Assembly: GCF_002946355.1 (NCBI RefSeq)
Contig: NZ_PKOZ01000002.1
Coordinates: forward strand, 310,001 to 374,000
Reading direction: 5' to 3'
DNA length: 64,000 bases
Source: Pradoshia eiseniae
Lineage (GTDB): Bacteria > Bacillota > Bacilli > Bacillales > Pradoshiaceae
Shown: positions 53,370-63,212 of the stretch, piece after piece
Layout: each line of letters starts with the position of its first letter
Numbering within the stretch: position 1 is the first letter of the stretch
Translations under genes and position numbers: made by a program
The notes under the pieces: model-generated
Seen by the model: only the letters and a program-made list of their open reading frames with translations
Databases searched by the model: none
Told to the model about the DNA's origin: nothing

Positions 53370-56300
53370 TTATTGTTCTTTTTTAGTAAAAACCTTCTCA
53401 ACGACACGGTCGGTTGCATGTCCATCCTCTAAGTGGCAATAACGCTCATAGAACTGTTGGTATTTCTCGTGGTATTGATCTTCTACTTGTTTGAGTCTGT
53501 GTAAGGCATTTATTAATTCGTCGCTCGTCTGTAATAATGGCCCTGGCGCCTCTTGTTCGAAATTCATGTAGAAACCTCGAGTGTTATCGCGATATTCTTC
53601 AAAGTCATACACGTAAAAGAGCATAGGACGCTTTAAATTCGCATAATCAAACATGACGGAAGAGTAGTCTGTCACTAAAACATCTGATACAGTCAATAAT
53701 TCTTGGATATCAGAGTAGCTTGAAACATTATAGACAAAGTCTCTTAGCTCCTCAGGCACTCGTACCTTATTGCTGATTACAACGTGGAGTCGAAGCAGTA
53801 AGATATATTCATCAGCTAGTTGTTCTTTCATGGCTTCCATATCAAATGGGATTTCGAAGGTAAATTTATTGGCCCCATTTGTTTGGTTGTCTCTAAATGT
53901 AGGGGCATAAAGAATCACTTTTTTGTCAGCCGGTAAATTCAGTTTCTCTCTTACTCTGCTTGCAACCGCAGTATATTCTTCTTGATAGAATAAGTCATTG
54001 CGCGGATAGCCGACCTCTAGTACCTCTCCTTCGTAATGGAAAGCGCTTCTGAACGCTTTTGTAGCATAAGCGCTTGGGGAGATGAGATAATCCCAATTTT
54101 TAACTGCTCTGCTGACTCGCTCAGTATACCCTTCGTTTCGTCCCTGTACATGCTCAATATCGAAAAGCATTTTCTTGAGCGGTGTACCATGCCAGGTTTG
54201 CAAATACGTTGTTTGACTGCTCTTTTTAATATAAGAGGGGAAATTTTGATTATTCACCCAGTAGCCTGCTTTAGCTAAATAGTAGTAGTATGCAGGACTT
54301 AAGCGTTTCACTTTGCGTGTATCTGGATCTCTAAAATGGACATCTTTATTCACGAACCATACTTTCTTGTATGGAAGTTTTTCTTCTAAGATTTTTTCGT
54401 AAATCATCCTAGGGCTGTCTGCGTATTGTTTACCCACACCACTCTCAAAAACGATTAAATTCTTATCAACCGGAAGGAAAACACGCATGAATGTATAAGC
54501 TGCTTTCATGGCAGGGAAATAATATTTGCTCTCTCTGAATTTATTCCCAATTCCTTTGACGATAGGCTGTTTCTGTAACCGATACAACAGCTTTGGCTTA
54601 AGGGATTTATTGCTGGCAAGCTCGAAGATTCTCTTGGATGATGACCGATCTGAATACTTCAGGAATTTTCTCGCACGAATCTTATAGGTATCCTTCATGA
54701 CAAAATTATGTGACGCGTATTCTTCAATCATTTTTAATAGTTCATCTAAATCATTCGTTATGTCGCCTGGCAAATCCTCATCCAAGTTCAAATGGGATGG
54801 TCGCTTTCCGATAAAACGATCGCGGTCGAATTGATAATAAATAACCGGTTTTTGCAAGAAGCTGAAATCGAATCCTACACTAGAATAATCGGTAAGCATC
54901 ATGGCACTTTCTTTGATTAAAGTCTGTACATCAATTTCTCCTTGTGAAATGACTTGATAAGGAGAATCACGGAAATAGTCCGTATATAGCTGCATATTAG
55001 GATGCAGACAGAAGATAATGTCAAAATTATAGATTTCACTCAGCTTACGCAAGGATTCACTTTTAACAAGATCTTTATATCGGTCATAATATTCACTTTC
55101 AAGGAAATCTTCTTCTGTCAGGATCCAATCACGCCATGTAGGGATTATTAGTAATTGGCGTTTTTCTTCGACATTATCAGACAATAATTCATCAAATCGG
55201 GATAAGCCAGTGACATAGACTTGGTCAGGTGCATAACCAAAGTCATTCACAATCATGGCCTTCTCGAAATCAGAGCTTACAAGGAAAATGTCTGTATCAA
55301 AGCCAGGGGCATTCTTCCCATAATTGGCTATCATATTTTTAGTACCCATTACTCCATGCTGGAGGAAGATTTTTAGTGCATGCACCTTCCTTTTAAAGCG
55401 TTGTGTTCGAATGGGATATAAATAATCGGCATGATGGGAGGATATAATCCGTTTGGCAATTAAACTTAATTTAATATGTTCTTTCGATTTGAAATAGACG
55501 ACATTTCCATAGGGTTCCACATTTTTTGCCTCAGGGGAATCCCGGTCAATTACGTAATAGACGGGTAGCTCAGGATGATTCTCACGGACATATTTGAAAA
55601 AATGATATCCAGTATCCTGTGCTTTATATGGGCGCTCACCTATTAACCAAATATTCTTTGGTTTGTTCACAAGCCGAAGAAGCCATGACCAACGCATCAA
55701 CTTTTGTAGATACTCGAGGTTTTCGGCCGAGTAGCTTAAAACCTCGAGAGCAAGATTTGATGCTTTAAATGTATAATATGGATTGACAGAAATTCCTTTA
55801 TTGCCTATAAACTTTGTAATATCTTGGGCAAAATATCTTGCGCGGAAGGTTGGGCGTCTTAGTTTCACCAAATAGGGTTCTTGCAAATCATTTAATTTGA
55901 GTTGCAAGAATACATCATATATTCCTTCCTCTAAAAGGTTGCTACCGTTGGTCAGTGGTACAATTACCTGATAACTATAACGATTTAATCCGAATTTTTT
56001 CCTAGTTTCTTCTTGATTATAGATAAAGTTTGCTGATGTTAGGTATTCTTCATTCGTGGCTCGGTTTTTCAGTAAAAGATTACCCTGTTGAATCATCGAA
56101 TGTCTTGTAAAGATTTGACCATGGACTTCCATCTCTTTTCCTCTTCTTTTTATGCTATCAATTTGAAGACGGATAGAAGGCTTTAGTTCCATGTCAACAC
56201 TAAGAGAGAGATTCCCCTTTTTTGTGACAAAAAGAATCCCTTTTCTTCCATGAATATAATAAGGCGAGAATGTACTTGCGATGTCTGTTGTTTGGAAACG

Positions 56301-56687
56301 ACCAAGACGAATTTTGTATTGAAAGACTTCCTTTCCATTCTGTTGAACTACCTCTGCAGAATGACTTAATTTATCATAGCGTTTTTCGCTGATTTCTTTT
56401 GTAGGGACTTGTATGGTTAAATACCAATCGTAATAATCCTCTATGTCAGGAATTATTTCCATTAAATTTTCCAAATGGATCCTAAACTTAAAATTAGGGC
56501 TAGGGTCTATTTTTCCTGCTAAAAACCATTCTTCTGTTTCCCGCGATTTTAGCCAAAGTTCTGATACCGTGTCTGTTTCTGTATTCAATTGACCAGAAAT
56601 GTATAAAATATCATCTGTTTGTTTAATATTAAGGTAATAATTTCGACGTTTCTTTTGTCGTTTAAATAACTTTAATCTATTTAACAT
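53370..56687 (-). CDS. Double-domain CDP-glycerol/ribitol glycerophosphotransferase (TagF/TarL-like)
   Basis: 1105 aa from the ATG at 56687, next to AGGTGG; a longer frame to 56750 adds a hydrophobic run of doubtful value. N-terminal beta-rich region (about 20-310). Then two Glyphos_transf domains. The first has F-L-Q-H-G-V-M-G-T-K-N-M and T-D-Y-S-S-V-G-F-D-F. The second has T-W-H-G-T-P-L-K-K-M, Y-A-P-T-F-R-D-N and T-D-Y-S-S-V-M-F-D-Y. TagF/TarL enzymes polymerise glycerol or ribitol phosphate on the TagB-primed lipid; normally one such domain is present. Two domains in one chain suggest a bifunctional or mixed-polymer enzyme. It would complete the tagO/A/B/GH pathway of this window. Confidence 0.88.
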   Translation of the reverse strand: MLNRLKLFKRQKKRRNYYLNIKQTDDILYISGQLNTETDTVSELWLKSRETEEWFLAGKIDPSPNFKFRIHLENLMEIIPDIEDYYDWYLTIQVPTKEISEKRYDKLSHSAEVVQQNGKEVFQYKIRLGRFQTTDIASTFSPYYIHGRKGILFVTKKGNLSLSVDMELKPSIRLQIDSIKRRGKEMEVHGQIFTRHSMIQQGNLLLKNRATNEEYLTSANFIYNQEETRKKFGLNRYSYQVIVPLTNGSNLLEEGIYDVFLQLKLNDLQEPYLVKLRRPTFRARYFAQDITKFIGNKGISVNPYYTFKASNLALEVLSYSAENLEYLQKLMRWSWLLRLVNKPKNIWLIGERPYKAQDTGYHFFKYVRENHPELPVYYVIDRDSPEAKNVEPYGNVVYFKSKEHIKLSLIAKRIISSHHADYLYPIRTQRFKRKVHALKIFLQHGVMGTKNMIANYGKNAPGFDTDIFLVSSDFEKAMIVNDFGYAPDQVYVTGLSRFDELLSDNVEEKRQLLIIPTWRDWILTEEDFLESEYYDRYKDLVKSESLRKLSEIYNFDIIFCLHPNMQLYTDYFRDSPYQVISQGEIDVQTLIKESAMMLTDYSSVGFDFSFLQKPVIYYQFDRDRFIGKRPSHLNLDEDLPGDITNDLDELLKMIEEYASHNFVMKDTYKIRARKFLKYSDRSSSKRIFELASNKSLKPKLLYRLQKQPIVKGIGNKFRESKYYFPAMKAAYTFMRVFLPVDKNLIVFESGVGKQYADSPRMIYEKILEEKLPYKKVWFVNKDVHFRDPDTRKVKRLSPAYYYYLAKAGYWVNNQNFPSYIKKSSQTTYLQTWHGTPLKKMLFDIEHVQGRNEGYTERVSRAVKNWDYLISPSAYATKAFRSAFHYEGEVLEVGYPRNDLFYQEEYTAVASRVREKLNLPADKKVILYAPTFRDNQTNGANKFTFEIPFDMEAMKEQLADEYILLLRLHVVISNKVRVPEELRDFVYNVSSYSDIQELLTVSDVLVTDYSSVMFDYANLKRPMLFYVYDFEEYRDNTRGFYMNFEQEAPGPLLQTSDELINALHRLKQVEDQYHEKYQQFYERYCHLEDGHATDRVVEKVFTKKEQ

Positions 56688-56874
56688 ATTCACCCACCTG
56701 ACTGATATGATGATAGGAATAGTATGAATCACGAGGTATAGAATATGCAAGGGAAAAAACTAGTGCAAGGGTAAAATACTTTAAAAACAAAAAGCAACTC
56801 AATGATTATTAACTAGCATTGTCAACTAATCATAAAACTTCATAGTAATATAAAGGGTTATTTAGAATTGCGCG

Positions 56875-56912
56875 AAAAAAACAAGGGGGGAAATCCCCCG
56901 GCAGTTTGCCGG
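56875..56912 (-). terminator. Terminator of autolysin 3 (minus strand)
   Basis: Two overlapping hairpins, CCGGCA-AAC-TGCCGG and GGGGG-ATTT-CCCCC, then seven Ts on the minus strand. Only one can form at a time. Confidence 0.75.
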
Positions 56913-56923
56913 AGGTTATAAAA

Positions 56924-58993
56924 TTATTCTTTGTAAGAAGGGATATCATACAATAATGTATATTGTGTCAGAAGCCCATAAATCTGTGCCATTCGAGCAG
57001 TCTGTTTGACGGCCCAGCCAATATCGGTTGCATATTGGTGGGAGGCATAGCCTTTCGTTGCCATGGATTCAGGGTTCCAGCGCATTTTGTACAAGGTATC
57101 CTGCCCAGCATGGATATAGGATTTGGCGACGAAAGCTGCACCGCCGACGATGGCTTTCTCGACGGATGTCCAGCCTTGATTATAGGCGTATTTGGCGCCG
57201 GTCCCGTTCGGGTCATGATCATAGGCGCCGATTCCATACATATTATAAACAGTCGTACCGTTATACTTAATTCCTGTCGCGAGAGGGCTTGTTCCATTTG
57301 CCGTTTCCAGGAGTGCGTGACTGATTAAATAGACTTCATTAATGCCATTGGAGGAGGCTGCTTGAATGAAGCTTGCTGCCTTTCCAGCCAGGACACCTTT
57401 TTCGTTTAGGACATTTTTGTTTATTTCTGTTGCACTCGTGCCGGCAGGTTCGGATAGAATCAAGAACTGATAATATTCCCTGCTGCCTGGTGTATAGTTC
57501 TCTGGGTCTAAGTATTTTCTCACTTGAGCTGCTGTTGCACTTTTCCAATATGAGTCGTCCCATGATGCTGCTCGTGATCTATATAAGAGCTCATCGTTAG
57601 ACACTCTAATGTTTGATGCATCTGTAACTGGGCTCATCTTCATTTGAAGGGAAACAGCCTTATCCAAGGTCAAGCCATAGTTGGTAATCGTTTGACTGCT
57701 GACGTCGCTCTTTTTGATGTATCCCGTTTGATTGACGCCATTGACTTTGATTTCCGTTACGTACCAGTTTGCACTGTAGCCACGGTATTTAAGGACCGAG
57801 TTTTTCGCATAAGTTTTCAAGCTTCCTGCCGTTGTGGAGGGTTTTTCATAAATCTTAGTAGGATTTTTTTGAGCGAGACCCGTTTGTTGGGTACTTTCTT
57901 CCGTGACCTTTTCCAGATGACTTTTTAGTATGTACCCTGTCTTCTTCTTTCCATCAACATAAATGGTGGCACGATACCAAGAGTCTGTGTAGCTATAGAC
58001 CTTTAAAATGGAGCCTGCCTCGTAGGTTTTTAATGCTTTGGCGTTTGTGCTTGTATAAGCATAGACACTTGTAGGATTCTTTAAGGCGATACCTTTTTCA
58101 GCCTTGCTCGATGGGTTTGGAAGAACGACAGAAGTCTTTGGCACATAGGCTGTTTGATATTTACCGTCCACCTGTACGTTTGCTTTGTACCAGCTAGCTG
58201 TGTATGTGTATAGTTTGAGAATGTAGCCTTGTTTATATGTTTTAATCGCTTTGGCGCTTGTTGAAGGTGTTTGGTACATGACGGTAGAGTTCAATTTGGC
58301 AATAGCCTCAATTTGAACAGGGTTCGGTACGAGGGTTTCAACCGCGCTCTTTTGTATATAAACTGTTTGCCACTTTCCGCTGGCCTTAACCTTCGCTTGA
58401 TACCAAGATGTAGAATAGTCATAGAATTTCAGAACAGCACCAGCAGCATAGCTCTTGATGACTTTCGCGCTTGTTGAAGGTGACGCATACGTTTTCGTTG
58501 GGGCGTTGATGGCAATTCCTGATAATGCTTTTCCCGACAGTCTTGCTGCAGACTCACTTATTCCTGCTTCGCCAGTTGATTCTTCAAGTGATACAGTTGG
58601 TTTCACTTCTTCAGCTTCTATTGCTGGTTCTTCTTCGGCCGAAACAATGATTTTCTCTGTATCTAGTAAATCTTCGTTAGCTGATATGTTTTCCGATTTT
58701 ACATACCCATCCCAGATTTCGTTTCCATCAGCTGAAACAAATTGCACATGGCTGTATTCCTCTAATTCCTCGAGAATGATGACTTCAGAATCGCTATCCA
58801 ATTGAGTTAACACAGGGCTGTCCATTGCCGTGGTTTCATATAGATAAATTGGTTCTCCGTCTTCAGAAATCAGTGTACCAATCGCTTTTTCTGCTGGATC
58901 CTCTAATTCTGTGGCAAAAGAAACAGCTGGTAAGGAAGAAAGAAGGAGCATGGTAATCATTAAAAGAGATGTGAATTTCTTAGCTGTAAACAT
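56924..58993 (-). CDS. Secreted N-acetylglucosaminidase with SH3-like repeats (autolysin 3)
   Basis: 689 aa. Signal peptide 1-27 (S-F-A-T). An acidic segment follows with one SH3b-like unit (about 38-105). Then five repeats of about 70 residues of the pattern K-x-Y-x-x-P-S-T-S/T-A-K-x-x-K-T-Y-...-S-W-Y-x-A. The glucosaminidase domain is at about 545-680, with candidate catalytic Glu in A-L-L-E-T-A-N-G-T-S and Y-N-M-Y-G-I-G-A-Y-D. AGAGGAG precedes the ATG. Its repeats differ from those of autolysins 1 and 2, so it is a separate lineage of LytD-like enzyme. Confidence 0.9.
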   Translation of the reverse strand: MFTAKKFTSLLMITMLLLSSLPAVSFATELEDPAEKAIGTLISEDGEPIYLYETTAMDSPVLTQLDSDSEVIILEELEEYSHVQFVSADGNEIWDGYVKSENISANEDLLDTEKIIVSAEEEPAIEAEEVKPTVSLEESTGEAGISESAARLSGKALSGIAINAPTKTYASPSTSAKVIKSYAAGAVLKFYDYSTSWYQAKVKASGKWQTVYIQKSAVETLVPNPVQIEAIAKLNSTVMYQTPSTSAKAIKTYKQGYILKLYTYTASWYKANVQVDGKYQTAYVPKTSVVLPNPSSKAEKGIALKNPTSVYAYTSTNAKALKTYEAGSILKVYSYTDSWYRATIYVDGKKKTGYILKSHLEKVTEESTQQTGLAQKNPTKIYEKPSTTAGSLKTYAKNSVLKYRGYSANWYVTEIKVNGVNQTGYIKKSDVSSQTITNYGLTLDKAVSLQMKMSPVTDASNIRVSNDELLYRSRAASWDDSYWKSATAAQVRKYLDPENYTPGSREYYQFLILSEPAGTSATEINKNVLNEKGVLAGKAASFIQAASSNGINEVYLISHALLETANGTSPLATGIKYNGTTVYNMYGIGAYDHDPNGTGAKYAYNQGWTSVEKAIVGGAAFVAKSYIHAGQDTLYKMRWNPESMATKGYASHQYATDIGWAVKQTARMAQIYGLLTQYTLLYDIPSYKE

Positions 58994-59240
58994 AGTGTCT
59001 CCTCTATTAATTTTTTAATATAGTATTTTCTATAAAATTTCTTCCACCTCCTTATATAGGAACAATGTATTTTAGCAGTTTTATACGATAATTTACGAAT
59101 TTGGGTGGATTTGTAATAAATTTTTAAAAATAGATGAATATCCTTCCAAATCTACATTGAAATAATTTGTAATATTATGAAACTTTTCCATATTTTTTAC
59201 GTTATAGTAGATATAGATTATTAAAAAAGGAAGTGGGCGA

Positions 59241-60167
59241 GTGGCGGATAAAGTATTAGAAGTGAAATCACTGACGAAGAGGATCAGGCAAACGGCGATT
59301 GTGGATGATGTGAGTTTTGATGTGAAAAGAGGGGAAATATTTGGCTTGCTCGGTCCGAACGGGGCTGGCAAAACGACTATCATCCGTATGATTGGTAGCC
59401 TGATTAACCGCACAAATGGGAAGGTTATCATTAATGGGCATGATCTTGATGATGAATTTGAGCAAGCGATGAGCGACCTTGGGGCGATTGTTGAGAATCC
59501 TGAGTTTTATAAGTACATGAGCGGACGCAAGAATTTAATCCATTATGCACGCATGGCAACAACTCCTATTGAGCCTGGGAGGCTGGATGAGGTAGCAAAT
59601 CTCGTAAAGCTAGATCATGCGATGGAGAAAAAGGTGAAGACCTACTCTCTTGGTATGCGCCAGCGGCTTGGTGTGGCACAGGCTATCCTTCATAAGCCGG
59701 CTCTCTTGATTCTGGATGAGCCGACAAATGGTCTTGATCCGCAAGGCATTAAAGAGTTTCGGATGTATTTGCGGGAGCTGGCCAATGAAGGAATCGGGGT
59801 TCTGGTATCCTCCCACTTGCTAGCGGAGATGCAGCTTATGTGCGATCGATTCGCGGTCATCGAGAAAGGGAAACTGATACATATCGAGAATAATCAGCAG
59901 CAGGGTGAGGAAGAGGAGCAGAGGGAGATTGCTTATTCCGTGGGTGATGTACTGGCTGCTGCGAAGGTCCTTCGCGAGCAGATCCCTCAGGCTGACATCT
60001 TAAAGCAGGATGTGCAAATGATTACGGTAAAAGCCACGAAGGAGCAATCAGCTGAAATTGTGCGTGCCTTTGTGAAGGCAGATATCGATGTCTATGAGAT
60101 GAGTGTGGTCAAGAAATCATTGGAGGATCGTTTCTTTGAGATCACGAAGCAGGAGGTGGGCGTATGA
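59241..60167 (+). CDS. ABC transporter ATPase, BcrA/CcmA type
   Basis: 308 aa from a GTG after AGGAAGTGGG. Walker A G-P-N-G-A-G-K-T-T, signature Y-S-L-G-M-R-Q-R-L and Walker B L-L-I-L-D-E-P-T-N-G-L-D-P. The L-G-M-R-Q-R form and the 300-residue size fit the bacitracin-exporter (BcrA) group. Its stop overlaps the permease start by 4 nt. Substrate unknown; possibly antimicrobial peptide resistance. Confidence 0.9.
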   Translation: MADKVLEVKSLTKRIRQTAIVDDVSFDVKRGEIFGLLGPNGAGKTTIIRMIGSLINRTNGKVIINGHDLDDEFEQAMSDLGAIVENPEFYKYMSGRKNLIHYARMATTPIEPGRLDEVANLVKLDHAMEKKVKTYSLGMRQRLGVAQAILHKPALLILDEPTNGLDPQGIKEFRMYLRELANEGIGVLVSSHLLAEMQLMCDRFAVIEKGKLIHIENNQQQGEEEEQREIAYSVGDVLAAAKVLREQIPQADILKQDVQMITVKATKEQSAEIVRAFVKADIDVYEMSVVKKSLEDRFFEITKQEVGV

Positions 60168-61066
60168 TTGGGCTTATTCGCAATGAATGGATGAAATTAT
60201 TCTCAAAGATGTCCACCTATATTTTTGTCGGATTTATGGTCTTGGGGATTATCGGTGCAGGATTTATCTCGAATTTCCTGAATAACGCAACCGAGCAGGA
60301 TGTAAAGGAAGCTAAGCAAACTCTCGCTGATTCGAATGCTAGTGAGGATGATAAGCTGATGGCAGCTGATATTCTCGCGAGCAGTGAAGGGAATATGACG
60401 GAGACGGTATGGGATTTCATGGCTGATTGGGCGATTGGGCTTGTCTCGTTCATTACGTTGTTCACAGTCATTGTTTGCAGCGGGATGGTCGCATCTGAGT
60501 TCTCTGATGGCACGATTAAGCAGCTGCTGATACGGCCGCATAAACGCTGGAAGATTCTTTTGTCGAAATATGTCACATCGCTTATGTTTGCCGGCATGCT
60601 GCTTTTCACGCTGCTTGTATCTGGTTATTTGGTCGGCCTCATCTTTTTCGGGAATGGTTCATTTACGGCAGAAATCCCTGATCCATCCCTTTCAGGTGAT
60701 ATGGTAGAGGTTGGAGGCTATTTCGTGGATATGCTCCTTTATTGGATTCCGGGCTTCTTTATCATTATCACAATCGCGTTCATGCTGAGCACGCTTTTCA
60801 AAACGACCTCCATTGCGGTCGGGGTTGCGGTGTTTATCTTGTTTGCGTCCTCAACGTTAAACTTCGTTATCTTGAATTTGGTCGATCGGTATAGCTGGTT
60901 GAAGTTCATTTTATTCCCGCATCTGGATTTGCGGAGCCTCTTCTTGCTCGATTTAAGCTATGAAGGTGCGTCAATTGGGTTCTCGCTTGGTTTGTTAGCT
61001 GTCTATTATATTGTGTTTCTTGCTATAACGTTCTTTGTCTTTAGGAAAAGAGATATCGCTATTTAA
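60164..61066 (+). CDS. ABC-2 type permease, partner of the BcrA-like ATPase
   Basis: 300 aa. Starts M-I-G-L-I-R-N-E-W-M-K-L-F; six predicted membrane helices with a large external loop after the first. ATGA overlap with the ATPase gene shows a coupled two-gene operon. A terminator follows at 61072. No sensor or regulator gene is adjacent. Confidence 0.88.
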   Translation: MIGLIRNEWMKLFSKMSTYIFVGFMVLGIIGAGFISNFLNNATEQDVKEAKQTLADSNASEDDKLMAADILASSEGNMTETVWDFMADWAIGLVSFITLFTVIVCSGMVASEFSDGTIKQLLIRPHKRWKILLSKYVTSLMFAGMLLFTLLVSGYLVGLIFFGNGSFTAEIPDPSLSGDMVEVGGYFVDMLLYWIPGFFIIITIAFMLSTLFKTTSIAVGVAVFILFASSTLNFVILNLVDRYSWLKFILFPHLDLRSLFLLDLSYEGASIGFSLGLLAVYYIVFLAITFFVFRKRDIAI

Positions 61067-61071
61067 AGAGG

Positions 61072-61100
61072 GGCTCAGGATTTCTTCCTGGGCTTTTTAT
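61072..61100 (+). terminator. Terminator of the ABC-2 operon
   Basis: GCTCAGGA...TCCTGGGC stem (one mismatch) and five Ts. Confidence 0.7.
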
Positions 61101-61210
61101 TATTGTCTGATTATTGTATCTTAACTGGCTTTCATTGTGTCTCTTCCTGTTTTCATATAAAATGGATATGTTTTGATGATATGGAATGATGGAGGGCTAG
61201 AAGTATAGTG

Positions 61211-62092
61211 ATGAAATTAATAAACAGCAGGATGAAGCATCCTCTTTTAACAGCAATAATGGATTATATTTATGTCCTTATCGGGTCTGCAATTGTAGCC
61301 ATCTCCTTTAATATTTTCCTCCTGCCGACAAAAGTGGCATCAGGCGGCGTGAGCGGAATCAGCACAATCACGTATACATTGTTTGGCTGGGAGCCTGCCT
61401 TTGTACAGTGGTCATTCAATATCCCGCTCTTTATCGCTGGCGTGATTTTGCTTGGGAAACAATTCGGTCTTAAAACAGCTGTCGGGACAGTTTTCTTCCC
61501 ATTTGTCGTTTTCTTGACGAATGGATGGTCACCGGCTACGACAGATCCGCTGCTTGGCGCCTTATTCGGCGGAATTGGTGTTGGACTTGGACTTGGTGTT
61601 GTCTTCCTTGGAAAAGCTTCAACAGGCGGGACGGATTTGGCCGCACAGATCATTCATAAATACACGGGCCTATCACTTGGTATGTGTGTCGCTATGATTG
61701 ATGGTTTGATTGTGCTGGCGGCAGCGCTCGTATTTGATATTGAGCAAGGCCTGTACGCCCTGATTGGATTAGCTGTCACGGGCAAAACGATTGACCTTGT
61801 CCAAGTCGGAATCCAGCGCTCGAAGACGGTTATGATCATTACCAATTATGAGGCAGAAGTCAGAAAGGCTATCTTGGAGGAAGTGGACCGTGGCGTGACA
61901 AGACTGACTGCACAGGGAGGCTATACAGAAAGTGACCGTCCTGTCTTAATGTGCGTCATCGACCAATCGGAATTCACGAAGCTGCGCCAGGTCGTGCAAT
62001 CGATTGACAGGCATGCATTCGTTGTCGTGATGGAGGCAGCTGAGGTTCTCGGAGAAGGATTTAATAAAGCAAGATCGCAGGAGCGCGAATAG
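61211..62092 (+). CDS. yvjA: YitT family membrane protein (YvjA)
   Basis: 293 aa (a GTG directly before gives 294). Five hydrophobic helices in residues 15-180 with G-G-V-S-G-I-S-T-I and A-S-T-G-G-T-D motifs, then a cytoplasmic DUF2179-type domain (S-K-T-V-M-I-I-T-N). Transport substrate unknown. Same position as yvjA in B. subtilis, but cccB, which follows there, is missing before ftsE. Confidence 0.9.
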   Translation: MKLINSRMKHPLLTAIMDYIYVLIGSAIVAISFNIFLLPTKVASGGVSGISTITYTLFGWEPAFVQWSFNIPLFIAGVILLGKQFGLKTAVGTVFFPFVVFLTNGWSPATTDPLLGALFGGIGVGLGLGVVFLGKASTGGTDLAAQIIHKYTGLSLGMCVAMIDGLIVLAAALVFDIEQGLYALIGLAVTGKTIDLVQVGIQRSKTVMIITNYEAEVRKAILEEVDRGVTRLTAQGGYTESDRPVLMCVIDQSEFTKLRQVVQSIDRHAFVVVMEAAEVLGEGFNKARSQERE

Positions 62093-62525
62093 CTGGAAAT
62101 AATAATTTTTTGCTATTTGTGCCGTTAATTGCTAAGATAGACTCTGGTCAATTGATTCAAGCATAAATAGCAGGCAATGAGAGTTTTGAATAGATAGATG
62201 AGACATAACAAAAAACCGGAAGATGATAAGTCTGGCCGGTTTTTCTATTGTCATTTCAATGCCTGAATATCGGATTCTAAAGAGGCTATTTGTTATAAGG
62301 GAAGAAAGCTTTATCTTATATTTAGAGAGATTTAACCATCTTTGATAAATAAGGGTAATCTAGTTGAAATATAAATGTAATATAACAGTGGTTTTTCTGA
62401 CATTATCTGATGTTATAATATATCATGACAAAAGGCGGATAAATATATCAAAATACGACAAACGTCGATAAAATGAATAGATAGATTTTAGTACAACATG
62501 AAGGTGGAAATTAGGTGAAAACGAC
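62093..62525. other. Intergenic region before ftsE: terminator and promoter, no gene
   Basis: Contains the yvjA terminator (AAAAACCGG...CCGGTTTTT at 62211-62244), then AT-rich DNA with a TATAAT at 62414-62419. No reading frame resembles cccB (cytochrome c-551), which occupies this spot in B. subtilis. Confidence 0.7.
62392..62419 (+). promoter_or_regulatory. Candidate sigma-A promoter of ftsEX
   Basis: Perfect -10 TATAAT with a weak -35 (TTTTTC) 16 nt upstream; 107 nt before the ftsE start. Confidence 0.4.
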
Positions 62526-63212
62526 ATGATAGAAATGAAGAATGTTCAAAAGACATACCCGAATGGCGTTTCAGCAGTAAAAGGCCTGAATGTAAAAATT
62601 CAATCGGGTGAGTTTGTCTATGTAGTTGGTCCGAGCGGCGCTGGTAAATCGACTTTCATCAAGATGATGTATAGAGAAGAGAAGCCGACAAGCGGTACGA
62701 TAACCATTAACGGAAGAGATATCGCCAATATTAAAGACAGGAAAGTCCCGCTTTTGCGCAGAGATATCGGTGTGATTTTCCAAGACTTCAAGCTCTTGAA
62801 CAATCTGACCGTGTTTGAAAACATTGCCTTTGCGCTTGAAGTAACAGAAGAGAAACCACAGGCCATCAAGAAAAAGGTTATGGAAGTGCTTGAGCTGGTT
62901 GGCCTAAAACATAAAGTAAGAATGTTCCCGAATGAATTATCTGGGGGAGAGCAGCAAAGGGTTGCCATTGCCCGCTCCATCGTCCGCTCGCCAAAGCTCG
63001 TGATTGCGGATGAGCCGACAGGTAACCTGGACCCGGACACATCTTGGGAAATCATGAAGATATTCGAAGAGATCAACAGCCTCGGTACAACTGTTATCAT
63101 GGCGACTCACAATAAAGACATCGTTAATACGCTGCAGCACCGAGTCATTGCCATTGAGGGCGGTTTAATCGTGCGGGATGAACAGAAGGGAGAATACGGT
63201 TATGAATTATAG
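62526..63212 (+). CDS. ftsE: Cell division ABC ATPase FtsE
   Basis: 228 aa. M-I-E-M-K-N-V-Q-K-T-Y-P-N-G start, Walker A G-P-S-G-A-G-K-S-T, signature L-S-G-G-E-Q-Q-R and Walker B L-V-I-A-D-E-P-T-G-N-L-D. With FtsX it activates wall hydrolases (CwlO in B. subtilis). AGGTG lies before the ATG. It overlaps ftsX by 11 nt. Confidence 0.97.
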   Translation: MIEMKNVQKTYPNGVSAVKGLNVKIQSGEFVYVVGPSGAGKSTFIKMMYREEKPTSGTITINGRDIANIKDRKVPLLRRDIGVIFQDFKLLNNLTVFENIAFALEVTEEKPQAIKKKVMEVLELVGLKHKVRMFPNELSGGEQQRVAIARSIVRSPKLVIADEPTGNLDPDTSWEIMKIFEEINSLGTTVIMATHNKDIVNTLQHRVIAIEGGLIVRDEQKGEYGYEL

